Source: Granulosicoccus sp964352535 (GTDB lineage Bacteria > Pseudomonadota > Gammaproteobacteria > Granulosicoccales > Granulosicoccaceae). From it: a stretch of DNA of 9,805 nucleotides. Each line of letters begins with the position of its first letter. The stretch's first letter is position 1. Positions 1 through 6,484 of this stretch are shown piece after piece. Where the stretch lies: positions 1 to 9,805 of the forward strand of contig CAYGSW010000216.1 of assembly GCA_964352535.1 (NCBI GenBank). The letters run 5' to 3'. The notes under the pieces are model-generated. The model searched no databases, had not been told where the DNA came from, and saw only the letters and a list, made by a program, of their open reading frames with translations. A program made the translations under genes and the position numbers.

Positions 1-303
1 CGCTTACCCGTCGGTTCCTACAGCGTAATCAATCTGACAAGCGGCGCAAGAACCGATAACGTTCGCGTCAACTCGAACGGTTCCGGCGGTTCCGGCGGTT
101 CCGGCGATCCTGCCCAGCCTGCAGAGCCAGTCACACCTGAAGGTGTTGATCTGGTGGGAGAAGGTTGGTGGCAAATTCAAAGCTCGTCTGACTACGAAGA
201 GTTTTATCAGGGTCGATCAAGGTTTGTGACTCTGCCTCCGGGGTCTTACAACATCATTAACTTTACGACAGGCTACCGAGAAACCGTTACTGTCGACAGA
301 TAG
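1..303 (+). CDS. C-terminal part of a repeat-containing protein (5' end outside window)
   Basis: Frame 1 is open from the first base to the TAG at 301-303, giving 100 residues of a protein whose start lies upstream. Two copies of one motif are visible: LPVGSYSVINLTSG at residues 2-15 and LPPGSYNIINFTTG at 78-91, each followed by a charged beta-strand-like tail (DNVRVNS / ETVTVDR). The copies are 76 residues apart, so the protein appears to be built of tandem beta-rich repeats. Between them lie a GSGGSGGSG linker (27-35), a Pro/Glu-rich stretch and a Trp-containing segment (GEGWWQIQ, 53-60). The composition suggests an extracellular or surface protein, which is inference. I recognise no named family. 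Nothing follows for about 300 bases, so it is the last gene of its transcription unit. Confidence 0.8.
   Translation, partial: RLPVGSYSVINLTSGARTDNVRVNSNGSGGSGGSGDPAQPAEPVTPEGVDLVGEGWWQIQSSSDYEEFYQGRSRFVTLPPGSYNIINFTTGYRETVTVDR
79..105 (+). repeat. Three perfect 9-bp repeats (GGTTCCGGC) coding for the Gly-Ser linker
   Basis: GGTTCCGGC occurs three times without a mismatch at 79-87, 88-96 and 97-105. It encodes (GSG)3 in frame within the partial repeat protein. A 9-bp unit keeps the frame when copy number changes, so linker length could vary between strains. That last point is inference. Confidence 0.85.
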
Positions 304-599
304 CGACTGTGATTTAGTCGTATCTCATTAGCCTTCGAAGTGGTCAACGGTTTAGTGTGGGCGGCTCATCTGATTTACTGAGTTTAACCTTCAAGTCGGA
401 ATGCACTGATCCTTATTGGTTTATTAAACGAATCAATCACATAAACCGGTGCGACTCTGGTTAGCAACTGAAGAGTGCCGCTACACCAGTCTCCACGTAG
501 CCTTCCCGTTCGAAACAGAAGTTGTTGTAGCGTGTTGACACCTCGCCATTGAACTGTTGGTTTATATACTGGTAACCCTACGCTACACAGATTCAGACA
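304..599. other. Intergenic region with one protein-like stretch on the minus strand
   Basis: No convincing gene is seen. On the minus strand, 461-577 is open for 38 codons and ends in TAA (461-463). It reads as a coding-like peptide (GEVSTRYNNFCFEREGYVET in the middle) with mostly G/C third positions, which could be a small remnant of a lost gene, but no family is recognised. For the downstream gene at 600, TTGACA (535-540) and TATACT (565-570) are present, but their 24-bp spacing is too long for a standard sigma-70 promoter. Confidence 0.35.
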
Positions 600-1826
600 A
601 TGGTTGATCAAAATAGTCCATCGATCGGTAGATTTGATAAATCATTTCTGGTCCACATGATCAAGGACTTCTTTTTTGTCCTTTTGGCGGTTACAGCTGT
701 TGAGTTCTCATTGAAGGCTGGTCTGGTCTACTACAACTACCACTTCGATGGCGCTGAAGAAGCCCAGGTGGTTGCAGAAGATCTGGCTGATAATGTCAAA
801 TCCATCATGCGCAATGCTGGGGGGCCGGTTGCCGCTCGCACCTTGTATCCCATACTCGATGAAAACTGGTCTGATCTGGGTTACACGATAGCGATCGAAC
901 CCACAGATGTAACTATACGATCCATTCAGGAAGGTTTTGGCTTTTCGCCACGTGGTATCCCCGGAGAAGACTGGCCAGAGGGACGTTTTAAAGTCCATCA
1001 AACTGACATCGTCGCGGAGGAGCAGTTCTGTATTGGCTGTCACACTGAGGCCTCTGTTGGCGAGGTTCTGGGAACGGTAACAGTGCGAAATTATCTATCC
1101 AGTGATTTCGCCTTGTGGTTTGAGGACGTTCGATTAACAGCAAGTCTTGCTACCGGAAAGATCGTGTTGCACTCTTTGCTACTGTTCCTGATATTGCGTG
1201 CCAGAATGGAGCCGCTGCTGCAGTTGAGGTCAGTCGTCAGCAATCTGGCTCGAGCGTTCGGTCGGCTAGAGTTTCGTGCCGAAATCAACACCTCAGATGA
1301 ATTTGGCGTTCTGGCGCGCGATCTGAATCTGTTTCTGGATCGAATCACGAAGATCGTGTCCGAGTTAGATGCCGTTTTGAACAAGGTTGTTGTGGCTAAC
1401 GATGACATCATCGCAGTCCAGGGTAATATGCGCAAAACAGTAGACAATGTTTCTGGCGGGATACGCCAACTGGAACGGAATGCTATGCTCAGTGCGAAAC
1501 GGGAGCCGCGCTTGTCCAACGAATGGTTCGATGCGGTGCGCGGTTCAATCGCTTCACTGGACGAAGCCTTGGAGAAGGCCGATAACGCATCAAGTGCAAC
1601 TGATTTGGTAGACACCCTACGTCAGGTTGTCTCAAACGCCGAGGCGCAAACCAAGTCAAGCGAAGTAATATTTACCAAGCTGGCCGATCTGGGAGACCAA
1701 AGTGAAACACTCAAGGAGTCAACGCTTGAGATGATACGTTTGGAAGAGCGCCTGAAATCAATCATTGAAAGCTGCAGTGCGTTGGTTGGAAAGCTCAAGA
1801 CTGCCGATGACACGGTAAATACCTAA
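600..1826 (+). CDS. Membrane sensor with periplasmic c-type heme domain, HAMP-like segment and coiled-coil tail
   Basis: This 408-residue protein looks like a redox or ligand sensor anchored in the inner membrane. A first membrane helix lies at about residues 23-45. A periplasmic domain follows (46-176) and contains one c-heme site, CIGCH, at 144-148 (bases 1029-1043). The heme site is followed by GEVLGTVTVRNYL, the layout of the DUF3365/Tll0287-like heme domain found in sensor kinases and chemoreceptors. A second membrane helix lies at about 177-199. A HAMP-like segment follows (about 200-252, with DEFG at 233-236), then a long, mostly helical, charged tail to the end. I see no MCP signalling tip, histidine kinase, GGDEF, EAL or guanylate cyclase domain, so the output is unknown. 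The ATG at 600 has only a weak ribosome site, but it places the first membrane helix correctly. Domains are called from motifs, with no search behind them. Confidence 0.85.
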   Translation: MVDQNSPSIGRFDKSFLVHMIKDFFFVLLAVTAVEFSLKAGLVYYNYHFDGAEEAQVVAEDLADNVKSIMRNAGGPVAARTLYPILDENWSDLGYTIAIEPTDVTIRSIQEGFGFSPRGIPGEDWPEGRFKVHQTDIVAEEQFCIGCHTEASVGEVLGTVTVRNYLSSDFALWFEDVRLTASLATGKIVLHSLLLFLILRARMEPLLQLRSVVSNLARAFGRLEFRAEINTSDEFGVLARDLNLFLDRITKIVSELDAVLNKVVVANDDIIAVQGNMRKTVDNVSGGIRQLERNAMLSAKREPRLSNEWFDAVRGSIASLDEALEKADNASSATDLVDTLRQVVSNAEAQTKSSEVIFTKLADLGDQSETLKESTLEMIRLEERLKSIIESCSALVGKLKTADDTVNT

Positions 1827-2245
1827 GCCATCCCTACCTAGACCATCCTTCGGAGGACCATTTTACGCCTTCTTTGTGGCAATCTCTGCGCAACCAACTG
1901 GAACTGCACTCAGTGGTGTGCGCTCGTTAAAAAATGCCGCTTTTGTTCGGACCGATTGGCGGGTAGTCCTTTCCATCCACTTTCCTACAATCTACCATTC
2001 GTGGAAAGTACCCTGTCTACGCGCTGACAAGCACCGCAAAGACCTGATAGTACTCAGATTTTGGCCCTTGAATGAACAATTCGCGGACGGGGAACTTCTG
2101 GGCCACTGCATTAAACAGCTTATCAACGTCTGCACCTGCATGATTCCAATTTCAACCAAAAAGAGGCGGGCGCTCCCGGGTCAGGTGATTGTTGGTAGAG
2201 CATTATCCAGCGTAAACTCAGAGGTTTCAAACGACCATCAGAACG
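1827..2245 (-). pseudogene. Possible coding remnant of unknown family
   Basis: Read on the minus strand, this gap shows protein-like stretches in two frames. From about 2240 to 2160 one frame gives LRWIMLYQQSPDPGAPASFW. From 2151 to the TAG at 2017-2019 another frame gives 44 open codons containing DVDKLFNAVAQKFPVRELFI and ending YYQVFAVLVSA. After the TAG the same frame stays open to about 1929 (TGYFPRMVDCRKVDGKDYPP). A gene decayed by a frameshift and a nonsense codon would look like this, but I do not recognise the family and chance cannot be excluded. Nothing else is seen in 1827-1928 apart from a weak 4-bp hairpin. Confidence 0.25.
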
Positions 2246-2301
2246 CCCAACTACCCAACTACCCAACTACCCAACTACCCAACTACCCAACTACCCAACT
2301 A
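2246..2301. repeat. Seven perfect tandem copies of an 8-bp repeat (CCCAACTA; TAGTTGGG on minus)
   Basis: CCCAACTA is repeated seven times without a mismatch, filling 56 bp. On the minus strand this gives seven GGG runs separated by five bases (TAGTT), so that strand could form a G-quadruplex; this is inferred from sequence. The first repeat unit on the minus strand supplies the TAG stop (2299-2301) of the decayed peptidase gene, so the array sits exactly at that gene's 3' end. Because 8 is not a multiple of 3, the array cycles through frames and yields spurious peptides such as QLPNYPTTQ on the plus strand. Confidence 0.95.
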
Positions 2302-2890
2302 ATAGTAATCCAATCCAGCGCTCCTTCCGCCCGGGCAATTGGCCAGAAAGTCCTCGGTTTTCCGATAACGGGTCATTTGATGCTTACAGTGATTAAAGCC
2401 GTGACCTTCATCGTCAATGACGATGTACTCAACCGCCTTGTCTGCAGCGATAAGGGCATCCACCATTCGATCTGAATGCTCTCGAACAACGCGTGGGTCG
2501 TTGGCTCCGTGGAGAATCAATAGGGGACTTTGTACATTTTCCGCAAAATTGACGGGAGACTTACTGGCCAGAGTCTTTCGTTGTTTGGGATCTGAGGCAT
2601 CACCGATGTACCGGTACCATAGAGGCAGCCAAGGCTTCCAGTAGAGTGGCGCTGTTTCTAGCAAGATGGTGAGATGTGACACACCTACGTCGCTGACACC
2701 ATATTGGAATCTCTCTGGTGTCATGGTCATGCCAACCAGAGTCGCGTAGCCGCCCTAGCTGCCCCCATATTGGCGACTTTGTCAGTATCGGTCATGCCCT
2801 GCTCTATCGACCAATTCTGTGCATCGATCAAATCTGTATGCATCTTTCCCGTAAATTCGCCTTCACCGACAAACATGTACTCCCTTCCAT
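2299..2890 (-). pseudogene. S9-family (prolyl oligopeptidase-type) serine peptidase, 3' remnant, inactivated
   Basis: Only the C-terminal part of the catalytic domain remains. From 2890 downwards the minus strand reads GEGEFTGKMHTDLIDAQNW ... DTDKVANMG, then GGYATLVGMTMTPERF, typical of S9 peptidases around the nucleophile motif GGSYGGYAT. Between the two parts one base is missing (about 2761-2763), and the Tyr codon after the serine (agc, 2758-2760) is a TAG (2755-2757). The motif therefore carries both a frameshift and a stop. Downstream the frame is intact to 2299. It keeps the expected catalytic Asp in HGANDPRV (codon 2497-2499), the His in DEGHGF (codon 2401-2403), and a near-normal end (FLANCPGGRSAGLDYY). 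The N-terminal beta-propeller and the start of the hydrolase fold are gone. The upstream edge abuts or overlaps, in another frame, the stop codon of the beta-helix gene. Confidence 0.9.
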
Positions 2891-4972
2891 TCACTTGTAA
2901 TTCGATAGCCGCTTTATCGCAGGTATTCGACAGTCATCAGGCCAGTAACCGCTGATTGGATCAGCTAGCATGGAGGCTTGACGGTGACCATAGAGTGTAG
3001 AGGGGATCTCAATAGTTGTCTCCTCTGGAAGAGCTTGAGTCCAGCGTTGATTGTCGTGCCAGTTGCCGATCGCAACTGGCTGTTCTGCCAGTGCACTGGT
3101 AAGGATAATCCCATCTTCGTCAAACAAACTTTCATTCGACTTTAGATAGGGCCTGACTTGTAGTGTCTGAGGAACTAATGGTGGCATAAAGGTATTCTTG
3201 AGCTCGGCATCACTACCGTACATCGCGTTGCCTGCCAGGTACTGCACGGTTGGTACGTTCTCCAGTGTCAAAGGCCCACTCGTCAGACAATTGCGCAACA
3301 CAGCGTTACCAGACCCTACCGCACCGGCGTCACCAATATGGATCCTCTCTACTACATTCGCCTCGATGAGATTGGCATTGGCTGCCCCGTGGAAAGAGAT
3401 ATCCCCAGGACCGCCACGTACGAAGTTGGTGTGTAGGGGTTCCGTCGAATAATTCAAAGCCACAACGTTGCCATTGGCACCTTCCTGCAGCAGAATCGAA
3501 TGGCGTAGTCTTCGCAAAGCATTGTTTACGACAAGGCAGCCTGTCGTGCTATTGGCAAGATCGATTCCGTAACCCTGTTTGCCATCATGATGCCCTGTTG
3601 CATCATCGAAAATGCTGTCGCGAATCTCGCAGTGGTAACTCTGACGGGTAAATACATGAGCACCAAAAGCACGACGACTCACTACGTTGCGTACCCAACT
3701 GTTTGCTGCGCTGCGCAGCAATATCATGTCACCGACCTTTACCTCAGGTGTGGATACATCCAATGTCAGATTTTCGATACCCGCGTATTCCGCTGCCCTG
3801 AACAGGCGCAGTTTTGCAGTATTAACAAAGGATGCATTCAATGGTTCTTCCAATTGCAGTCGGACACTCCCAACAGCTCGTTCAAGCGACACTATCTTAA
3901 CCACTTGTGAGGCTGAGCTACTTGTCTGGCTGAGCAAGCCATATAGCCCGGAACGCAGAGCGGCGCTGTTCTCTACACGGATACGTGTACTTCCCTTGCG
4001 GGCCTCCAGCACGTTTGTGGCTGGTCCGGGATAGTCACCGCCAATCTCAATGCCCTGATCCAGGGAACGCGTGAACACGAGTTGAGTACGCTTCGGGCTA
4101 GCACCGCGAAGTACCTGACCGCTACGCAATCGTAACGAGTCATTCAGAAAAAATTTCCCCGCCGGAATCTTCAGCACTCCACCTCTCGCCGGTAGCGACA
4201 ACAATGCTTGGCGAAAAGCATCAGTGTCATCCTGATTGTCAGCGCCACTGTTCGCCAGGCGTCTGTGAATCGAGGGCACGTGGTCTCCTATTTTTCCAAC
4301 GACGCCTGGGTCTCGTTGCCAAACGCTTAAGTCGATAGCCGTGGGTAACAAAGGCTGGAGCTCATCTGACGGTGACAGCTCTGCAGGAGGAGTATGGGCA
4401 GGAGGATCATCAGACTCAACTATAACTGGAGCTGGGTCGGAGCGTATCAAGCGCCAACCAGTCACCCACACGGTGAACAGATCACTGACTTGACTCTTTA
4501 GCTTGAGCCGTCCGAGCGGTTCGCTGCCAGTGTAGCCAAGTGATGACAGCGGTATCTGCAGTTTTTGCCAGATATAAGGCTCGAGCTCAATCAATGCATC
4601 CAGCGGGCAGCTTACTCCAGCGCTGCCCATTAACGTCAGTTGAGGGCTTGCGCGGCTGCTCCGTAGCCACATTTCCAGTGCATCAAAGTCGCCCGATACT
4701 ACCAGCCCCGAATCATCAAACGCCACAGGAGACCAGTTACGTAAGTCCACCCGCATCGCACTCCTCCCATCGACTCTTTCAACAGAACGAAGCTCTCTTG
4801 GAGTTTCATTGGTCCACGGTGCAACAACGGTTGCGGCTGGCAGGATATCAAGACTCTGAGATGCACTCAAACCGCTAGTCGACACGCACATAGGTGCCGC
4901 AAAAGACATTAACGGGATTACCGGGCTGAGCCAGAGTACCAGACAGAAACCACGCCGAAACCACTTACTCAT
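2891..4972 (-). CDS. Secreted right-handed beta-helix protein, pectate-lyase-3 type, with N-terminal beta-sandwich-like module
   Basis: I start this at the ATG at 4970-4972, not at the in-frame codon 5089. It has an AGGGA ribosome site (4983-4987) at good spacing and begins directly with a signal peptide (SKWFRRGFC, a hydrophobic stretch, then cleavage near SFA-AP at residues 24-26). That gives 693 residues. Residues about 30-180 look like a beta-sandwich carbohydrate-binding-type module. A Pro/Ser/Asp-rich linker covers about 180-215. Residues 238-300 carry the pectate-lyase-3 start pattern (DDTDAFRQALLSLPARGGVL, then IPAGKFFL and LRSGQVLRGASP). The beta-helix continues to about 585, with Asn-rich turns (NLTLDV, GYGIDLANST, NANLIEANVVERIHIGD). 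It is probably exported to the periplasm or outside and may bind or cleave an acidic polysaccharide. The substrate and catalytic residues cannot be fixed from sequence alone. The gene is single, with a pseudogene on each side. Confidence 0.88.
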   Translation of the reverse strand: MSKWFRRGFCLVLWLSPVIPLMSFAAPMCVSTSGLSASQSLDILPAATVVAPWTNETPRELRSVERVDGRSAMRVDLRNWSPVAFDDSGLVVSGDFDALEMWLRSSRASPQLTLMGSAGVSCPLDALIELEPYIWQKLQIPLSSLGYTGSEPLGRLKLKSQVSDLFTVWVTGWRLIRSDPAPVIVESDDPPAHTPPAELSPSDELQPLLPTAIDLSVWQRDPGVVGKIGDHVPSIHRRLANSGADNQDDTDAFRQALLSLPARGGVLKIPAGKFFLNDSLRLRSGQVLRGASPKRTQLVFTRSLDQGIEIGGDYPGPATNVLEARKGSTRIRVENSAALRSGLYGLLSQTSSSASQVVKIVSLERAVGSVRLQLEEPLNASFVNTAKLRLFRAAEYAGIENLTLDVSTPEVKVGDMILLRSAANSWVRNVVSRRAFGAHVFTRQSYHCEIRDSIFDDATGHHDGKQGYGIDLANSTTGCLVVNNALRRLRHSILLQEGANGNVVALNYSTEPLHTNFVRGGPGDISFHGAANANLIEANVVERIHIGDAGAVGSGNAVLRNCLTSGPLTLENVPTVQYLAGNAMYGSDAELKNTFMPPLVPQTLQVRPYLKSNESLFDEDGIILTSALAEQPVAIGNWHDNQRWTQALPEETTIEIPSTLYGHRQASMLADPISGYWPDDCRIPAIKRLSNYK

Positions 4973-5095
4973 AGCAGCAACATCCCTGAAGCATCGCCGC
5001 CAAATGCAGAGAGAGGCGTAACCTCCTTGACACCAACGAATGTTGGCCCGCTGATATTGGTACACACATAGCTTTAATCCTCGATGCACTACCGA

Positions 5096-5124
5096 GGTAT
5101 AACATTGCCACTACGTTATGTCTT
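5096..5124 (-). promoter_or_regulatory. Candidate sigma-70 promoter for the beta-helix gene
   Basis: On the minus strand AAGACA (5119-5124) and TATACC (5096-5101) are separated by 17 bp, about 115 bases upstream of the chosen start at 4972. Both boxes are imperfect, so this is only a candidate. Confidence 0.25.
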
Positions 5125-5304
5125 GTTACGAATCTGACACTCACGAACCAAGAGATTCTTCACGACATTCATTGTCACAGTCCAGACCCAAGGCAGTTGT
5201 GATACACAGGCTACGAGCATCTCAGCACTCTCGACCTATTGGTGATGTGCACCACTCGCATCGTGTGCAGTAGGCTTCAAGCTGCCAGACGTGCTTACGA
5301 GCAA

Positions 5305-5321
5305 GGATGCCGAGGCATCTT
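5305..5321. other. Perfect inverted repeat GATGCC-GA-GGCATC
   Basis: GATGCC (5306-5311) and GGCATC (5314-5319) form a perfect inverted repeat with a 2-base centre, extendable by a G-U and an A-U pair. It lies about 35 bases past the in-frame end of the chemoreceptor remnant, but has no T-tract on either strand. A terminator role is therefore weak, and a protein-binding dyad or chance is equally possible. Confidence 0.3.
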
Positions 5322-5647
5322 CAATCTGCTCCGCATGAAGTCTGAGTTGTGGTTTACCGCTCACTGAATTCAGCAATCAACCCGCGAACCCTCTTGTTCC
5401 CCTCGAGTGTCCGTGATACAAGCTGAATTACGTTGTCAGCTGATTGCGACTGATTCTGTACGAGATCGGAAATTCCCAGCTGTATCTTATTGATCTGCAC
5501 AACGATATTATTGATATTGCCAATCGCACACAACGCCTCATTGGTATCAGTGCGAATGGCATCAATGCGTTGCTGAATTTCGTGAGTCGCCATGTTAGTC
5601 GGCTTGGCCAATCCTTTTACCTCATTAGCTACTACGGCGAATCCGTT

Positions 5648-5680
5648 GCCTGCATCGCCTGCATCGCCTGCATCGCCTGC
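5648..5680 (-). repeat. 9-bp tandem repeat (GCCTGCATC) expanding the chemoreceptor tip by GDA triplets
   Basis: Three full units of GCCTGCATC plus a partial fourth (GCCTGC) lie at 5648-5680. On the minus strand they encode AGDAGDAGDAGN. Intact receptors have a single copy here (ARAG-E/D-AG-x-GFAVVA), so two extra GDA triplets are present. The expansion keeps the frame and lies at one of the most conserved points of the MCP hairpin. Confidence 0.85.
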
Positions 5681-6033
5681 TCTGGCGGCTTCGATGGTGG
5701 CGTTAAGTGCTAAATGTAGATACTCGATCTCACTAATGGGCATGTAACGCCAGATTCAAGCAAACAATATCAGACATACGGCTGATGGGCGGAACGCTTG
5801 ATAACGTATCATTGGCAATCAAGTTTCCGACATCATCGGCAAGTTGTGGCAGCGGCCTGACAAACCCCCGTGAGATATCCTGCCAGAGCAAGACTACAAT
5901 TACCATGAAAGGAGACGGCAACCGCTGACAAGATTGCTTTTTCTTCAGATTGCATGATGAAAGTTAAGAAAAGTACTTATACAATTGCGATGACCAACAT
6001 CGTCGTCAAGTGTAGTTTAACGGTAATCCCCAT

Positions 6034-6484
6034 TCGTTCCACGCTAAAAACTCCGATGTCAGTTCCACACCTAGACAACGTGGAGCGACTGAAACAACTA
6101 CTGTACCGTTCTTGATTCTCCGTGATGCTTTTTAGCTTATTCTCCCACTAGCTCAATGCTGTCTCATTGAATAATATAAACATTACACATCACTCTAAGT
6201 AACAGGTACCAGACTTTGCCCGTCGTGTGCTCTAACGGCACCCATTGTTCATCTCGAGATTTTCACTGTACGGTAGTCCCCCTGGCGTACACTGCCCCGA
6301 CTCAGTAGCTCATCGCCTATCCCTTACGTGCTACACGTTTTACCTGTTATGTGAAAGGATTTTGTGCCCCGTTTGTTGCATCTTCATTCTACAAATTACT
6401 ATTCGATCGGGTAGACGAAAATCAGTTTCTATATGAAAAATCTGATTATCAAGATATCGAGCACTCGCTGGACGGGAACTAAAG
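6034..6484. other. Divergent intergenic region between the MCP remnant and the desaturase
   Basis: No gene is supported here. It is the upstream region for the decayed chemoreceptor (minus) and the desaturase (plus). A possible minus-strand promoter is TTGAGC followed after 16 bp by TAAAAA, around 6125-6155. No clear -35/-10 pair was found for the desaturase, although 6430-6450 is AT-rich. A short ORF (ATG 6433 to TAG 6498) overlaps the desaturase start but has no ribosome site. Confidence 0.4.

Larger units (their letters stand above)
5236..6033 (-). pseudogene. Methyl-accepting chemotaxis protein, internally deleted and frameshifted
   Basis: Pieces of a chemoreceptor can be read in order on the minus strand. 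It starts at ATG 6031-6033, preceded by GGA, with MGITVKLHLTTMLVIAIV, the first membrane helix. A TAA follows (5977-5979), then VLFLTFIM and QSEEKAILSAVAVSF. A frameshift near 5907 leads to MVIVVLLWQ (second membrane helix) and the HAMP piece ISRGFVRPLPQLADDVGN. A stop at 5733-5735 and a frame change come next. The signalling tip then reads LALNATIEAARAGDAG ... GFAVVANEVKGLA, followed by the descending helix to EFSER and TAA at 5354-5356. A +1 shift there gives an open tail to 5236. The periplasmic domain and most of the helix between HAMP and tip are missing: about 230 codons remain to 5354, where about 500-550 are usual. It cannot make a working receptor. The end at 5236 is less certain than 5354. 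Confidence 0.88.

Noticed and set aside
535..570. TTGACA and TATACT upstream of the heme sensor gene as a promoter
   Set aside because: The spacing is 24 bp, far from the usual 16-18 bp.
1846..1864. TCCT-TCGG-AGGA hairpin followed by TTTT as a terminator after the sensor gene
   Set aside because: The stem is only four pairs and the T-run is short and not adjacent.
2246..2301. Octamer array as a CRISPR array or plasmid iteron origin
   Set aside because: There are no spacers between units, no cas or replication initiator gene nearby, and the unit is too short.
1876..2475. 199-codon plus-strand open frame running through the octamer array
   Set aside because: It is antisense to the peptidase remnant at its 3' end, is filled by the repeat-derived peptide NYPTTQLP, and has no ribosome site or recognisable domain.
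4973..5089. 39-codon N-terminal extension of the beta-helix protein
   Set aside because: The ATG at 4972 has a ribosome site and is followed directly by a signal peptide; the extension would bury the signal sequence internally.
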